Source: Streptomyces caelestis
GTDB taxonomy: Bacteria > Actinomycetota > Actinomycetes > Streptomycetales > Streptomycetaceae
Direction: 5' to 3'
NCBI RefSeq assembly: GCF_014205255.1
Contig: NZ_JACHNE010000001.1
Location: 4,402,001-4,466,000, forward strand
Length of the DNA stretch: 64,000 bases
In this document: piece after piece, positions 28,472 to 36,703 of the stretch
Numbering within the stretch: position 1 is the first letter of the stretch
Layout: each line of letters begins with the position of its first letter
Notes under the pieces: generated by a model
The model's database searches: none
What the model was told of the DNA's origin: nothing
What the model saw: only the letters and a program-made list of their open reading frames with translations
Program-made: the position numbers and the translations under genes

Positions 28472-29830
28472 GTGAGGGGACGGTGTCGTACGGCGTGGGG
28501 GCGGGCGGGCGCGTGGCGCGGTCGCCGTCCGCCGTTGGTCGTGCGTCTGGGTGTCGTGGCGGTGGTGCTGGGTACGACGGCCGCCGTGGTGCCCGGCCAG
28601 GCCGCCCTGGCCGCCGCCGGGGCGTCCGGTACGGCCGTGTCGCCGAGTCCGTACGCCTTCGCCGACGACGCCCGGAGCGTCGAGGGGGCGAGGAGCACCG
28701 GTGACGCCAAGCTGTTGACGCCCGGCACGGCCTACAAGAGCTCCCTCCCGAGCAACGGCAAGGTCAGCTACCTCCTCCAGCTCGACGCCACGTCGAACGC
28801 GTACGTCTCCGTCACCGCCGTCCCCTCCCCCGGCAGCACCGTCTCCGTCATCGACGGGCTCAAGGTGTCCGTGCAGGACGACGACGGCACCTCCTGCTCG
28901 GACGACACCGCGAGTTTCGGCGCCGCCCGCAGCCCGCACCCGATCGCGGCGTGGGGTCGGCGCGAGATCTCGCCCACCAAGTCGCTGTGCCAGGAGGCCG
29001 GGACCTACTACGTCTCCGTCGAGCGCGTCGACCCGAAGGGCGAGGGCTCCTCGCCCGGCGCCTGGGATCTCGAACTCGTCGCCATGACGGAGCCCCGGAC
29101 GGCGAAGACCGGGCCGACCAGCGCACCCGAGGTGTGGAACTCCGCCTCGCCCCAGCCGCTCCTGGGGGAGGCCGAGGACCGCCGGGGCGGTGCGGGGTTC
29201 GCCGGGGCGACGCCGCTGGACCAGGGAGTCTGGCGGGACGACATCCGGCCCGGCCAGACGCTCTTCTACGAGGTGCCGCTCGACTGGGGCCAGCAGCTCC
29301 ACGTCACCGCCGACCTGGGCAGCTCGGCCTCCGGCGGCACCGGTTACACGCCCGACGCGCTGGACCTGACCCTGTACAACCCGGCGCGGGGCCCCGTCGC
29401 CGACGTGGGCGTCGGCTACACCGGCGGTCCGAAGTCCGGCAGCCTGCCTCCCTTGCCGCCGGTCGACCACGCCAACCGCTACGCCGCTCTCGGCAAGGTC
29501 GGTGCGATGCGCTTCGCCGGTTCCTACTACCTGGTCGCGCACCTCGCGGAGAGCGTCGCCGACAGCTTCGGGGACGGGCCGTTCCCGATGACCCTGCGGG
29601 TCCAGGTGAGCGGGGAGGCGCGGCGCGGGCCCGGATACGTGGGGGAGTCCGAGCCGAAGGGCGTCTTCGACGTCTCCGACCAGGACCGGCAGGCGGCGGC
29701 CGAGGGCGTGGCCGGCGGCGACGACACCGCGATGCGGGTGGTCGCCGTGGGCGGGATCGGCATCGGGAGCGCGCTGCTGGTGGGGCTCGGCGTGTGGACC
29801 GTGGGCACTCGGCGGAGGAGCGCCGTGTAG
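28472..29830 (+). CDS. Exported membrane-anchored protein of unknown function
   Basis: 452 aa. A long positively charged N-region and hydrophobic core (VVRLGVVAVVLGTTAAVVPGQAALA) form a signal peptide. The body is beta-rich with two similar stretches beginning at PGTAYKSSLPSNGKVSYLLQLD and RPGQTLFYEVPLDWGQQLHVTADL. One membrane helix lies near residues 425-445, followed by RRR, giving a type-I topology. No catalytic motif seen. It is convergent with the kinase gene downstream. Confidence 0.72.
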   Translation: MRGRCRTAWGRAGAWRGRRPPLVVRLGVVAVVLGTTAAVVPGQAALAAAGASGTAVSPSPYAFADDARSVEGARSTGDAKLLTPGTAYKSSLPSNGKVSYLLQLDATSNAYVSVTAVPSPGSTVSVIDGLKVSVQDDDGTSCSDDTASFGAARSPHPIAAWGRREISPTKSLCQEAGTYYVSVERVDPKGEGSSPGAWDLELVAMTEPRTAKTGPTSAPEVWNSASPQPLLGEAEDRRGGAGFAGATPLDQGVWRDDIRPGQTLFYEVPLDWGQQLHVTADLGSSASGGTGYTPDALDLTLYNPARGPVADVGVGYTGGPKSGSLPPLPPVDHANRYAALGKVGAMRFAGSYYLVAHLAESVADSFGDGPFPMTLRVQVSGEARRGPGYVGESEPKGVFDVSDQDRQAAAEGVAGGDDTAMRVVAVGGIGIGSALLVGLGVWTVGTRRRSAV

Positions 29831-29867
29831 GGGAGCCGGGTGCGGGCCGGCTGAGGCCCCCGGGTGC

Positions 29868-31421
29868 TCAGATGCGGGTCAGGGCCCAGAACCCTACGGC
29901 GTAGCAGGCCAGGGCGAGGAGCAGGAGCGGGACCGCCACCTTGGCCGGGGGGCCGGGGCGGCGGGAAGGGCGCTGTGCTCGGTGCCGTGAGGTCCCCTGC
30001 CCGGACGGTGGGGCTTGCGGGGTCCGGGCGGTGTACGGGGCGGTCGAGGTGTGGGTCGGTTCCTGTGCTGCGAGGGGCAGGGGCTGACCGGGATAGCCCG
30101 TGGGATTGTGGTGACTCGGGTACGCCGGTGGGAGCGGCTGGGACGCGGACAGGCGGTGTGTGGGGTCATAGGGGGAGTAGAGGGCCTGTTGGTGCGGGGC
30201 CTGTGCCTGTACCTGTGCGTCGTGGTCCGGCGTGGGGGAGTTGGTGACGGTGGCCTGGGGCGGCGGCAGGTGGAAGCTGCCGGTGTCCGACATGGAGGGC
30301 GGCTGAGCCGGGCCGGCCGGTGGGGCGGTGTCCTGGCGAGGGCCGGGCGGTACGACCGCTGCGGCCGGATCGGACCAGGCGTCACCGTTGGCGGAGGCCT
30401 GCCACGACGCCGACGCGCCCGTTCCCGAGGGAGCCTGGGAGTCCTGCCGGGACCGCCCTTCGTCCGCCGGACCGGACCTCTCCACGCCCGTCACCGCACT
30501 GGGCAGCTCGTCCTCTCTCGGCCGTAGCCCCCGCGCTCTCTCCAGCGGGCCCTCAGGAGCGAACCCCTGGGGGAGCGGGCCGATTTGGTCGAAGATCTCG
30601 ATCAGCTCGTCGTCCGGTCCGGGCTCGGGGAGAAGCTCCGCGGCGGCGGCGAGCGCCTTGCGCGCCCCCGTGGCCGTACGGAACCGGGCCTGCGGGTCCG
30701 GCTGGAGCAGCGTGGCCACCACCTGCCACAGCGGCTCCGGAATGCCCTTGGGCGCACCGGGCGTTCCGTGCTCGGCGAAGTACTGGATGAGCGCCTTGCT
30801 GTCCGGCTTGGCACCCTCCAGCAGATACAGCGAGACCAGGCCCACGGCGAACAGGTCGGCGGGGAAGTCCGGCTCCGCCCCCATCATCTGCTCGGGCGCG
30901 AGATAACCGGGCGTCCCCACCACGAGGTTGGTGTCCGTCAGACGGGGCTCGCCCAGTCGCATCGCGATGCCGAAGTCGGACAGCCGCAGCCGCGGCCGAC
31001 CCATACCGGTGGCTTCCAGCAGGATGTTGGCGGGTTTGACGTCGCGGTGCACGACGCCCTCCGCGTGCACCGCGGCCAGTCCCGCCAGCAGTTGGTCGAG
31101 CAGCGTGCAGACGAAGACCGGCGGGAGAGGGCCGTAGTCCCCGACGAGGTGGACCAGTGAGCCGCCCGCGACCAGGTCCATGGTGAAGAGGACCTTGTCG
31201 TCGTCGGCGGCCCAGCTGGTGGGGGCGAGCACATGGGGGTGGTCGATCCGCAGGGCCTGTTCGCGGACGAAGCGCAGCAGCGAGTGCGCGTCGCTCTGGA
31301 GCAGGACCTTGGCGGCCACATAGCGGCGGCGTCGGTGGTCCCAGGCACGCCAGACGGCGCCGACCCCTCCGCGTCCGATCGGGTCGACCAGTTCGTACCG
31401 GCCGGCGAACACCTCACCCAT
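29868..31421 (-). CDS. Membrane Ser/Thr protein kinase
   Basis: 517 aa. An active-looking Hanks kinase domain occupies about residues 1-270: glycine loop GRGGVGAVW, VAAKV lysine, HRDVKPANILL near 125, DFGIA and GTPGYLAPEQ. A ~200-residue Pro/Gln/Ser-rich linker leads to a C-terminal membrane helix that ends the protein, so there is no extracellular sensor. The ATG at 31421 starts at the kinase domain itself. It follows an HTH gene on the same strand 243 bp away, a likely functional pair. Confidence 0.88.
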   Translation of the reverse strand: MGEVFAGRYELVDPIGRGGVGAVWRAWDHRRRRYVAAKVLLQSDAHSLLRFVREQALRIDHPHVLAPTSWAADDDKVLFTMDLVAGGSLVHLVGDYGPLPPVFVCTLLDQLLAGLAAVHAEGVVHRDVKPANILLEATGMGRPRLRLSDFGIAMRLGEPRLTDTNLVVGTPGYLAPEQMMGAEPDFPADLFAVGLVSLYLLEGAKPDSKALIQYFAEHGTPGAPKGIPEPLWQVVATLLQPDPQARFRTATGARKALAAAAELLPEPGPDDELIEIFDQIGPLPQGFAPEGPLERARGLRPREDELPSAVTGVERSGPADEGRSRQDSQAPSGTGASASWQASANGDAWSDPAAAVVPPGPRQDTAPPAGPAQPPSMSDTGSFHLPPPQATVTNSPTPDHDAQVQAQAPHQQALYSPYDPTHRLSASQPLPPAYPSHHNPTGYPGQPLPLAAQEPTHTSTAPYTARTPQAPPSGQGTSRHRAQRPSRRPGPPAKVAVPLLLLALACYAVGFWALTRI

Positions 31422-31664
31422 GGCTGTACGTCGCTCCTCCCCCTGGGGTCTCCCCCCTTGCTTCCCCCTCGACGAGCGTGACGACTCCCCGACGGGTGAA
31501 ACGGCTCCCCCCCGACTCCCCCTATGAGCGATACACGTCCCCCTCGCGTCGACCGGTCCCCCGTACGGCACACGCCCCCTCGTGCCCGCCCGTACCGTGA
31601 CGCATCCCCCGTCCCATCACCCGAAGCCCGGTGCCGAACCCCCTTCGGCGGCCGGGTGACGGGG

Positions 31665-32213
31665 TCAGTTCTGGTGGGACTGGTAGTGCGCGACCGCGTC
31701 CGAGGTGCGGCCGGCGCCGTACACCCGGAGGAACTCGGCCAGTTCCGGGTGGGTCGGGGCGAGGGTCTCCGCGGCGTCGATGATGTCGCCCGCCGCCGCG
31801 ACCGAGCGCAGCAGCGACTGGATCTCCCGGACGACGCGCTTGACCGTGGGAGCCCCCGAACTGCTCGTTGTCTGCGTGGTGTTGCTGAGCACCGAGCCCC
31901 CCTGTGACTTCTTGATCTCCTCCATGCGCTCAGTGGCCTCGGCCGCGCTCACGCTGCCGTCCGCGACCTGCCCCGCCAGGTCCTGGAGCAGCTGCACCCG
32001 CTGCACGACAGCGGGGTTGCCGATCTTCGCCCGCTGACCGCTCATCAGCTGCGACAGCATCGGTGCGGACAGTCCCAGAACCCCCGCGAGACGAGCCTGG
32101 TTGAGACCAAGATCGTCGATGAGCTTACGGAAGAGCGCCCCCAGCGGCTCCCCGTACCAGTTCCGCTGCAGTTCCCGCGCTCTTGCGGTGGCTTCCTGCT
32201 GTGCGGCGTCCAT
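31665..32213 (-). CDS. Helix-turn-helix DNA-binding protein
   Basis: 182 aa. An XRE-like HTH lies near residues 25-75 (LGLNQARLAGVLGLSAPMLSQLMSGQRAKIGNP), followed by a helical region and a C-terminal conserved block (AAGDIIDAAETLAPTHPELAEFLRVYGAG). The ATG at 32213 is preferred because GGGGAGACGCA precedes it. It lies directly upstream of the kinase gene; whether the protein is a kinase substrate is inference. Confidence 0.85.
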   Translation of the reverse strand: MDAAQQEATARARELQRNWYGEPLGALFRKLIDDLGLNQARLAGVLGLSAPMLSQLMSGQRAKIGNPAVVQRVQLLQDLAGQVADGSVSAAEATERMEEIKKSQGGSVLSNTTQTTSSSGAPTVKRVVREIQSLLRSVAAAGDIIDAAETLAPTHPELAEFLRVYGAGRTSDAVAHYQSHQN

Positions 32214-32396
32214 TGCGTCTCCCCATCGCTTCCCCAAGTACGGCGGTTCGCGGTAGCGAACCATGCCGAGCATCTTACGGAGAGTGGTCGGCGACGGGGA
32301 CCCCCAATCCTTTTGCGGAATCCCGGGGGTGACCCGGTACTCTGGTCTCCGACACCCGCCGGGACGTGGTCTCTCCGGGCGGATGTTCCTCTTCCG

Positions 32397-32469
32397 GGGG
32401 CCTTAGCTCAGTTGGTAGAGCGCTGTCTTTGCATGGCAGATGTCAGGGGTTCGACTCCCCTAGGCTCCA
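32397..32469 (+). tRNA. tRNA-Ala (anticodon TGC)
   Basis: 73 nt; CCA is not encoded. The acceptor stem pairs GGGGCCT with AGGCTCC (one G-U), the anticodon loop is CTTTGCATG, and the T-loop is GGTTCGACTCC. Possible promoter elements are TTGCGG (32313-32318) and TACTCT (32338-32343). Confidence 0.97.
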
Positions 32470-32477
32470 CTCTTGAA

Positions 32478-32519
32478 TGCCCTCCGAACTGCGGAAACGT
32501 GGTTCGGAGGGCATTTTTT
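32478..32519 (+). terminator. Terminator after tRNA-Ala
   Basis: 12-bp perfect stem (32478-32489 with 32502-32513), 12-base loop, then TTTTTT. Confidence 0.9.
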
Positions 32520-32545
32520 GCCACCGGGCGGTGCCAGTCCGTGCT

Positions 32546-32559
32546 GTTTCACGTGAAAC
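32546..32559. promoter_or_regulatory. parS centromere site 6, extended palindrome
   Basis: Perfect GTTTCACGTGAAAC. Here the dyad continues to 28 bp (32539-32566). The right arm of the extension is also the outer arm of the terminator stem that follows. Confidence 0.95.
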
Positions 32560-32628
32560 AGCACGGCGGGGCGGGAGACTCCCGAGGCTCTCAGAGTTGA
32601 GCCTCAGGTCTCCCGCCCCGCCGTGCTG
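32559..32628 (-). terminator. Long inverted repeat, terminator of the DUF5324-type gene
   Basis: 21-bp perfect arms (32559-32579 with 32608-32628), with an inner 7-bp stem (32584-32590 with 32599-32605), 35 bp after the stop of the minus-strand gene. Its outer arm overlaps the extended parS palindrome. Confidence 0.75.
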
Positions 32629-32663
32629 TCAGGTCCTGGCCGGGCTTTCCGATCCAGTGGCCG

Positions 32664-33353
32664 TCAGGAACGGTCGTCGCGTCGCGCGGTCTCGTCCTCG
32701 GCCTGCTTCGCCTCGACCTCCGGGTCCAGAACCGACTCACCACTGCCGTCCACAGAGGTCAGACGGCCCGACTCGGGAACCTCCGTCGCGGCGGGCGGTT
32801 CCACCAGCCAGTCCGGGTTGGCCTGCTTGTCCCACCACTTCCAGGCCGCGAAGGCACCGCCCGCGAGGGCGCCCAGAACGACCAGCGTCTTCACGGCCCG
32901 GCCGGCCCTCGCCCGCCGTTCGTGCTTGCGGATCAGCTTCTGGACCTCCTTCGACGAGACCTGACCGCGCAGCGCGGCCATCGCGGCCGCGCTCCGGGCG
33001 GCGGCCTCGGTCGTGACGGGCACGGCCACGGCCATCGCCTGCTCGAGCTTCGGCCTGGAGTACTCCGCCGCCTGCCGGGCGGCCTGGCGCGTGCGGACGG
33101 CGGCCTGGTCGACCTTCGGCGGCACATGCGTGCGGGCCTGCTCCAGATACGGCTGCACATGGGTGCCGTACTGGACGCGCGCCTGCCCGGCGGCCTGCGT
33201 CACCTTGGGCGCTAGCCGTACGCGTGCCTCGTGTGCGTAGTGCGCGGCCCTGTCCTTGGCCGTGTCGGCGTAGGGCGCCACCACTTCCGCGGCGTGCAGC
33301 ACGCTGTCCTTCGCCGAACCAGTCGCGGCGCGCACGCTGTCGATGCGGGTCAC
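32664..33353 (-). CDS. DUF5324-type Streptomyces protein
   Basis: 229 aa. A long amphipathic Ala/Arg/Val-rich helical N-terminal region with repeated heptad-like segments (AAEVVAPYADTAKDRAAHYAHEARVRLAPKV) gives way to one membrane helix near 155-172 (VKTLVVLGALAGGAFAAWKWW), then an acidic disordered tail. The pattern fits DUF5324, assigned from memory. Function unknown; the helices resemble lipid-interacting or coiled proteins. Confidence 0.78.
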   Translation of the reverse strand: MTRIDSVRAATGSAKDSVLHAAEVVAPYADTAKDRAAHYAHEARVRLAPKVTQAAGQARVQYGTHVQPYLEQARTHVPPKVDQAAVRTRQAARQAAEYSRPKLEQAMAVAVPVTTEAAARSAAAMAALRGQVSSKEVQKLIRKHERRARAGRAVKTLVVLGALAGGAFAAWKWWDKQANPDWLVEPPAATEVPESGRLTSVDGSGESVLDPEVEAKQAEDETARRDDRS

Positions 33354-33739
33354 GGGTTCCTCCTCCTCGGTGGCGTACGGTAATTCGACTTTCCACCCTT
33401 TTACGGATCATGCCTCCCAGTGCGCCGCCAGGCATGCGCGAGCGGGCATCCGGGTCACGGGAACCGGCTCCGGGCCATCTCCGGTCGAAAACGGATCAAG
33501 AGCGGACCGAGTGCTGATCGGGAGCGGATCACATGCAATAGCGGATGAATAGGGGGCAACAGGAGCTTGTCGTCGACAATGCCACGGATCGCCGCCGCGC
33601 GCCCCCGCCCCGGGACTACTCGACTGGTTTTCTGCAAGCGATCGGCCCGGTTTACCCCCGGTGAAACGGAGGTCGGGCGACGCGGAGCCCCGTCCATGCG
33701 AGGATCAGGGAGTCACAGAAAGACAACGGAAGGCAGATC
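33354..33739. other. Divergent region between the DUF5324-type gene and ppiA
   Basis: 386 bp with lower GC around 33480-33560 and a series of short CGGATCA/GCGGATC repeats. No gene or terminator seen. Both promoters should lie here. Confidence 0.4.
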
Positions 33740-34267
33740 GTGGCTGAGCAGCTCTACGCCACCCTGAAGACCAACCACGGCGACATCGAAGTCCGGCTTC
33801 TGCCGAACCACGCCCCCAAGACGGTCAAGAACTTCGTCGAGCTCGCCCAGGGCGAGCGGGAGTGGACCCACCCGGAGACGGGGCAGAAGACCACGGACAG
33901 GCTCTACGACGGCACGGTCTTCCACCGGGTGATCAGTGGCTTCATGATCCAGGGCGGTGACCCGCTGGGCAACGGCACCGGCGGTCCCGGCTACCAGTTC
34001 GAGGACGAGTTCCACCCGGACCTGCGCTTCGACAAGCCCTACCTGCTGGCCATGGCCAACGCCGGGCCGGGCACCAACGGCTCGCAGTTCTTCGTCACCG
34101 TCTCGCCGACGGCGTGGCTGAACCGCAAGCACACCATCTTCGGCGAGGTCACCGACGCGGCCAGCCAGAAGGTCGTGGACACCATCGCCGCGACCCAGAC
34201 GAACCCGCGCACCGACCGCCCGGTCAACGACGTGGTCATCGAGTCGGTCGTCATCGAGAACCGCTGA
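33740..34267 (+). CDS. ppiA: Peptidyl-prolyl cis-trans isomerase (cyclophilin)
   Basis: 175 aa cytoplasmic cyclophilin. It carries the catalytic and cyclosporin-binding residues in VFHRVISGFMIQGGD and the conserved NGSQFFVTVSPTAWLNRKHTIFGEV. There is no signal peptide. It catalyses proline isomerisation during protein folding. GTG start with GGCAGATC upstream. A terminator follows. Confidence 0.95.
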   Translation: MAEQLYATLKTNHGDIEVRLLPNHAPKTVKNFVELAQGEREWTHPETGQKTTDRLYDGTVFHRVISGFMIQGGDPLGNGTGGPGYQFEDEFHPDLRFDKPYLLAMANAGPGTNGSQFFVTVSPTAWLNRKHTIFGEVTDAASQKVVDTIAATQTNPRTDRPVNDVVIESVVIENR

Positions 34268-34294
34268 GCGCGGAAGCCCCCACAGGGAACCAAT

Positions 34295-34333
34295 CGCCCC
34301 GCTCGTCCGTAAAGATGAGCGGGGCGGGCTTTT
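34295..34333 (+). terminator. Terminator between ppiA and the rhomboid gene
   Basis: 10-bp stem (34295-34304 with 34317-34326), 12-base loop, then TTTT. It lies only 24 bp before the rhomboid start. Confidence 0.8.
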
Positions 34334-34356
34334 CTCATCACGACCTAGGGGATCTC

Positions 34357-35247
34357 ATGGACGACCAGGCTGCGGGCAGCCCGCAGGACGCCCACAGCGT
34401 CCCCATGTGCTACCGCCACCCGGATCGCGAGACCGGCATCCGCTGCACCCGCTGCGAGCGCCCGATCTGCCCCGAGTGCATGGTCGACGCCTCCGTCGGC
34501 TTCCAGTGCCCCGAGTGCGTCCGCGGCGGCTCCGGCACCGGGCACGTGCCCACGGCCGCCATGCCCCGGACGATCGCGGGCGGCGCCGTCACCGCCGACC
34601 CCCGCCTGCTGACCAAGATCCTCATCGGTATCAACGTGGCGGTGTTCATCGCCGTCTCGGTCCGCGAGTCGCTCCTGAACGACTTCGTCCTGCTCGGCGC
34701 CTGGCCGCCGGCGCCCTACACGCCCACACAGGGCGTGGCGGGAGGCGAGTGGTACCGCATGGTGACCTCGATGTTCACCCACCAGGAGATCTGGCACATC
34801 GCGTTCAACATGCTCAGCCTGTGGTGGCTCGGCGGCCCACTCGAAGCGGCTCTCGGCCGGGTCCGCTACCTCGCGCTCTATCTCGTCTCGGGCCTAGCGG
34901 GCAGCGCCCTGGCCTATCTGCTGACCTCCCCGGACGCGGCGACGCTGGGCGCCTCCGGCGCGATCTTCGGCCTGTTCGGGGCCACGGCCGTGCTGATGCG
35001 CCGGCTCAACTACGACATGCGGCCGATCATCGCGCTGCTGGCGATCAACCTGATCTTCACGTTCAGCCCGGGCTTCAACATCTCCTGGCAGGCCCACATC
35101 GGCGGCCTCGTCGCCGGCGTCGTCGTCGGATACGCCATGGTCCACGCTCCGCGCGAGCGACGTGCCCTGATCCAGTACGGCACGTGTGCCCTGGTCCTCG
35201 GCGTGGTCGTCCTGTTGACCCTCGTGAGGACGGCCCAGCTCAGCTGA
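34357..35247 (+). CDS. Rhomboid-family intramembrane serine protease
   Basis: 296 aa. An N-terminal zinc-ribbon-like or B-box-like segment has spaced CxxC pairs (CYRHPDRETGIRCTRCERPICPECM and CPEC), followed by six or seven membrane helices. The catalytic serine lies in GASGAIFGLFG, the histidine in WQAHIGGLVAG, and HIAFNMLSLWWLG forms the upstream motif. It cleaves membrane helices; substrates unknown. ATG at 34357; the longer frame upstream overlaps ppiA and the terminator. Confidence 0.93.
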   Translation: MDDQAAGSPQDAHSVPMCYRHPDRETGIRCTRCERPICPECMVDASVGFQCPECVRGGSGTGHVPTAAMPRTIAGGAVTADPRLLTKILIGINVAVFIAVSVRESLLNDFVLLGAWPPAPYTPTQGVAGGEWYRMVTSMFTHQEIWHIAFNMLSLWWLGGPLEAALGRVRYLALYLVSGLAGSALAYLLTSPDAATLGASGAIFGLFGATAVLMRRLNYDMRPIIALLAINLIFTFSPGFNISWQAHIGGLVAGVVVGYAMVHAPRERRALIQYGTCALVLGVVVLLTLVRTAQLS

Positions 35248-35256
35248 GCGCGAGCG

Positions 35257-35457
35257 TTGTCCACAGCGGGTGGCGGATCTTGTGCATAGTGTGCGGGAAC
35301 ACATGTGCCCCCTGTCACTGACCAGCGTTTTCGCAGGTCAGGCAGGGGGCGAACAAGTTTTCGAGCGCCGGTACTTCCGTCATACCGGCGTCAACGCTCA
35401 ACGAGTTATCCACAGATCGTCGTTTCTTTTCCACCTGTGGAAAACCGCTGTGGATAA
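35257..35457. promoter_or_regulatory. DnaA-box cluster between rhomboid and crgA
   Basis: Boxes: TTGTCCACA (35257-35265, plus), TTATCCACA (35406-35414, plus), TGTGGAAAA (35436-35444, minus TTTTCCACA) and TGTGGATAA (35449-35457, minus TTATCCACA). The last three form a compact inverted array around a TTTTCCACCTGTGGAAAA dyad. The site lies in a convergent gap about 19 kb from oriC, so a promoter function is unlikely; DnaA titration or timing is possible. Confidence 0.65.
35307..35350. terminator. Bidirectional terminator between rhomboid gene and crgA
   Basis: Stem of GCCCCCTG/CAGGGGGC (35307-35314 with 35343-35350) stacked on CTGACC/GGTCAG (35318-35323 with 35336-35341), with a small internal loop. 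It lies between convergent genes. Confidence 0.6.
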
Positions 35458-35504
35458 CTCAGTGAACAGCCCTGGGCAGAGCTGCGTTCACCTGCCGGTG
35501 ACCG

Positions 35505-35759
35505 CTACTTCCACTGGGTCGAGACACCGAATCCGGCGGCGATGAAGCCGAAGCCCACCACGATGTTCCAGTTGCCCAGCGAGTCGATGGGCAGCGAGCC
35601 GTCGGTGACGTAGAAGACGACGATCCAGGCCAGGCCGATGAGGAACATGGCCAGCATGACGGGCGCGACCCAGGAGCGGCTGTTCAGCTTGATGGCGGTC
35701 GTCTGCTTCGCAGGCGGCGGCGTGTAGTCGGCCTTCTTGCGGATACGTGACTTCGGCAC
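35505..35759 (-). CDS. crgA: Cell division protein CrgA
   Basis: 84 aa, exactly the expected length. Basic N-terminus PKSRIRKKADYTPPP, then two membrane helices (VAPVMLAMFLIGLAWIVVFYV and NIVVGFGFIAAGFGVS). CrgA coordinates FtsZ ring assembly and growth in Streptomyces and mycobacteria. GTG at 35759 is supported by AGGAGAG upstream. It is divergent from the DUF881 gene. Confidence 0.95.
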   Translation of the reverse strand: MPKSRIRKKADYTPPPAKQTTAIKLNSRSWVAPVMLAMFLIGLAWIVVFYVTDGSLPIDSLGNWNIVVGFGFIAAGFGVSTQWK

Positions 35760-35898
35760 GAGGGTCTCTCCTGTCGATGCGCTGCGTGGCCGCGCAGGTA
35801 ACTGGGTCGGTCTCGGGGCAGCGTAAGGGGACTCTGAGTGCTCCCCCGGGCGTCCGTTAGCGTAGTGCTTCCGTGGCGCCGAAGGAGATAAGGGTACG

Positions 35899-36681
35899 TT
35901 GAGCAATTCTGCCGACTCCCCCGGGACGGGATCCACCCCTGAGCGCGCGCGCCGTTTCCGGCCCGTGCGGATCCTCACGGCGGCCGTCTTCGCTCTCGCG
36001 GGACTCCTTTTCTTCACCAGCTTCAACACCGCCAAGGGCACCAACATCCGCACGGACACGTCGCTGCTGAAGCTGTCCGACCTCATCCAGGAACGCAGCC
36101 GGGAGAACGGCGAGCTGGACGAGACCAACGGGATCCTGCGCAAGGAGATAGAGGCGCTGGCCGAGCGCGACGACGGCAGCACCAAGGCGGAGGACGACAA
36201 GCTCGCCGCCCTGGAGAAGCGCGCGGGCACGCAGAAGCTCACGGGCGAGTCGCTCACGGTCACGCTCAACGACGCCCCGCCGGACGCCACCGCCAAGCTG
36301 CCCGGCTACCCCGAACCGCAGCCCGACTACCTGGTCATCCACCAGCAGGACCTCCAGGCCGTGGTGAACGCGCTGTGGCAGGGCGGCGCCAAGGGCATCA
36401 AGGTCATGGACCAGCGGCTGATCTCCACCAGCGCGGTGCGCTGCGTGGGCAACACCCTGATCCTCCAGGGGCGCGTCTACTCACCGCCGTACAAGATCAC
36501 GGCGGTCGGTGACCCGGACAAGCTCCAGAAGGCGCTCGCGGCGTCCCCGGCGATCCAGAACTACATGGTCTACGTCAACGTCTATGGGCTCGGCTGGAAA
36601 GTCGAGGAGAACGGGCCGGTGACTCTGCCCGGTTACTCGGGCACAGTGGATCTGCACTACGCGAAGCCTGTGGAGGAGTAG
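35899..36681 (+). CDS. DUF881-family membrane-anchored protein
   Basis: 260 aa. One N-terminal membrane helix (ILTAAVFALAGLLFFTSF) is followed by a coiled coil near 55-120 and a DUF881 domain (DYLVIHQQDLQAVVNALWQGGAKGIKVMDQRLIS...). Family members are found in division-gene neighbourhoods; the molecular role is unknown. TTG start at 35899 with GGAG upstream. It heads the run towards the sortase genes. Confidence 0.87.
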   Translation: MSNSADSPGTGSTPERARRFRPVRILTAAVFALAGLLFFTSFNTAKGTNIRTDTSLLKLSDLIQERSRENGELDETNGILRKEIEALAERDDGSTKAEDDKLAALEKRAGTQKLTGESLTVTLNDAPPDATAKLPGYPEPQPDYLVIHQQDLQAVVNALWQGGAKGIKVMDQRLISTSAVRCVGNTLILQGRVYSPPYKITAVGDPDKLQKALAASPAIQNYMVYVNVYGLGWKVEENGPVTLPGYSGTVDLHYAKPVEE

Positions 36682-36703
36682 AGCCTGGCCGGGGGAGCCG
36701 CCG

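Noticed and set aside
32313..32600. Plus-strand frame covering tRNA-Ala
   Set aside because: It crosses the tRNA, its terminator and parS; not a plausible protein.
35428..35446. TTTTCCACCTGTGGAAAA as a terminator
   Set aside because: The AT-rich 8-bp arms are too weak for a hairpin terminator and match DnaA-box sequence better.
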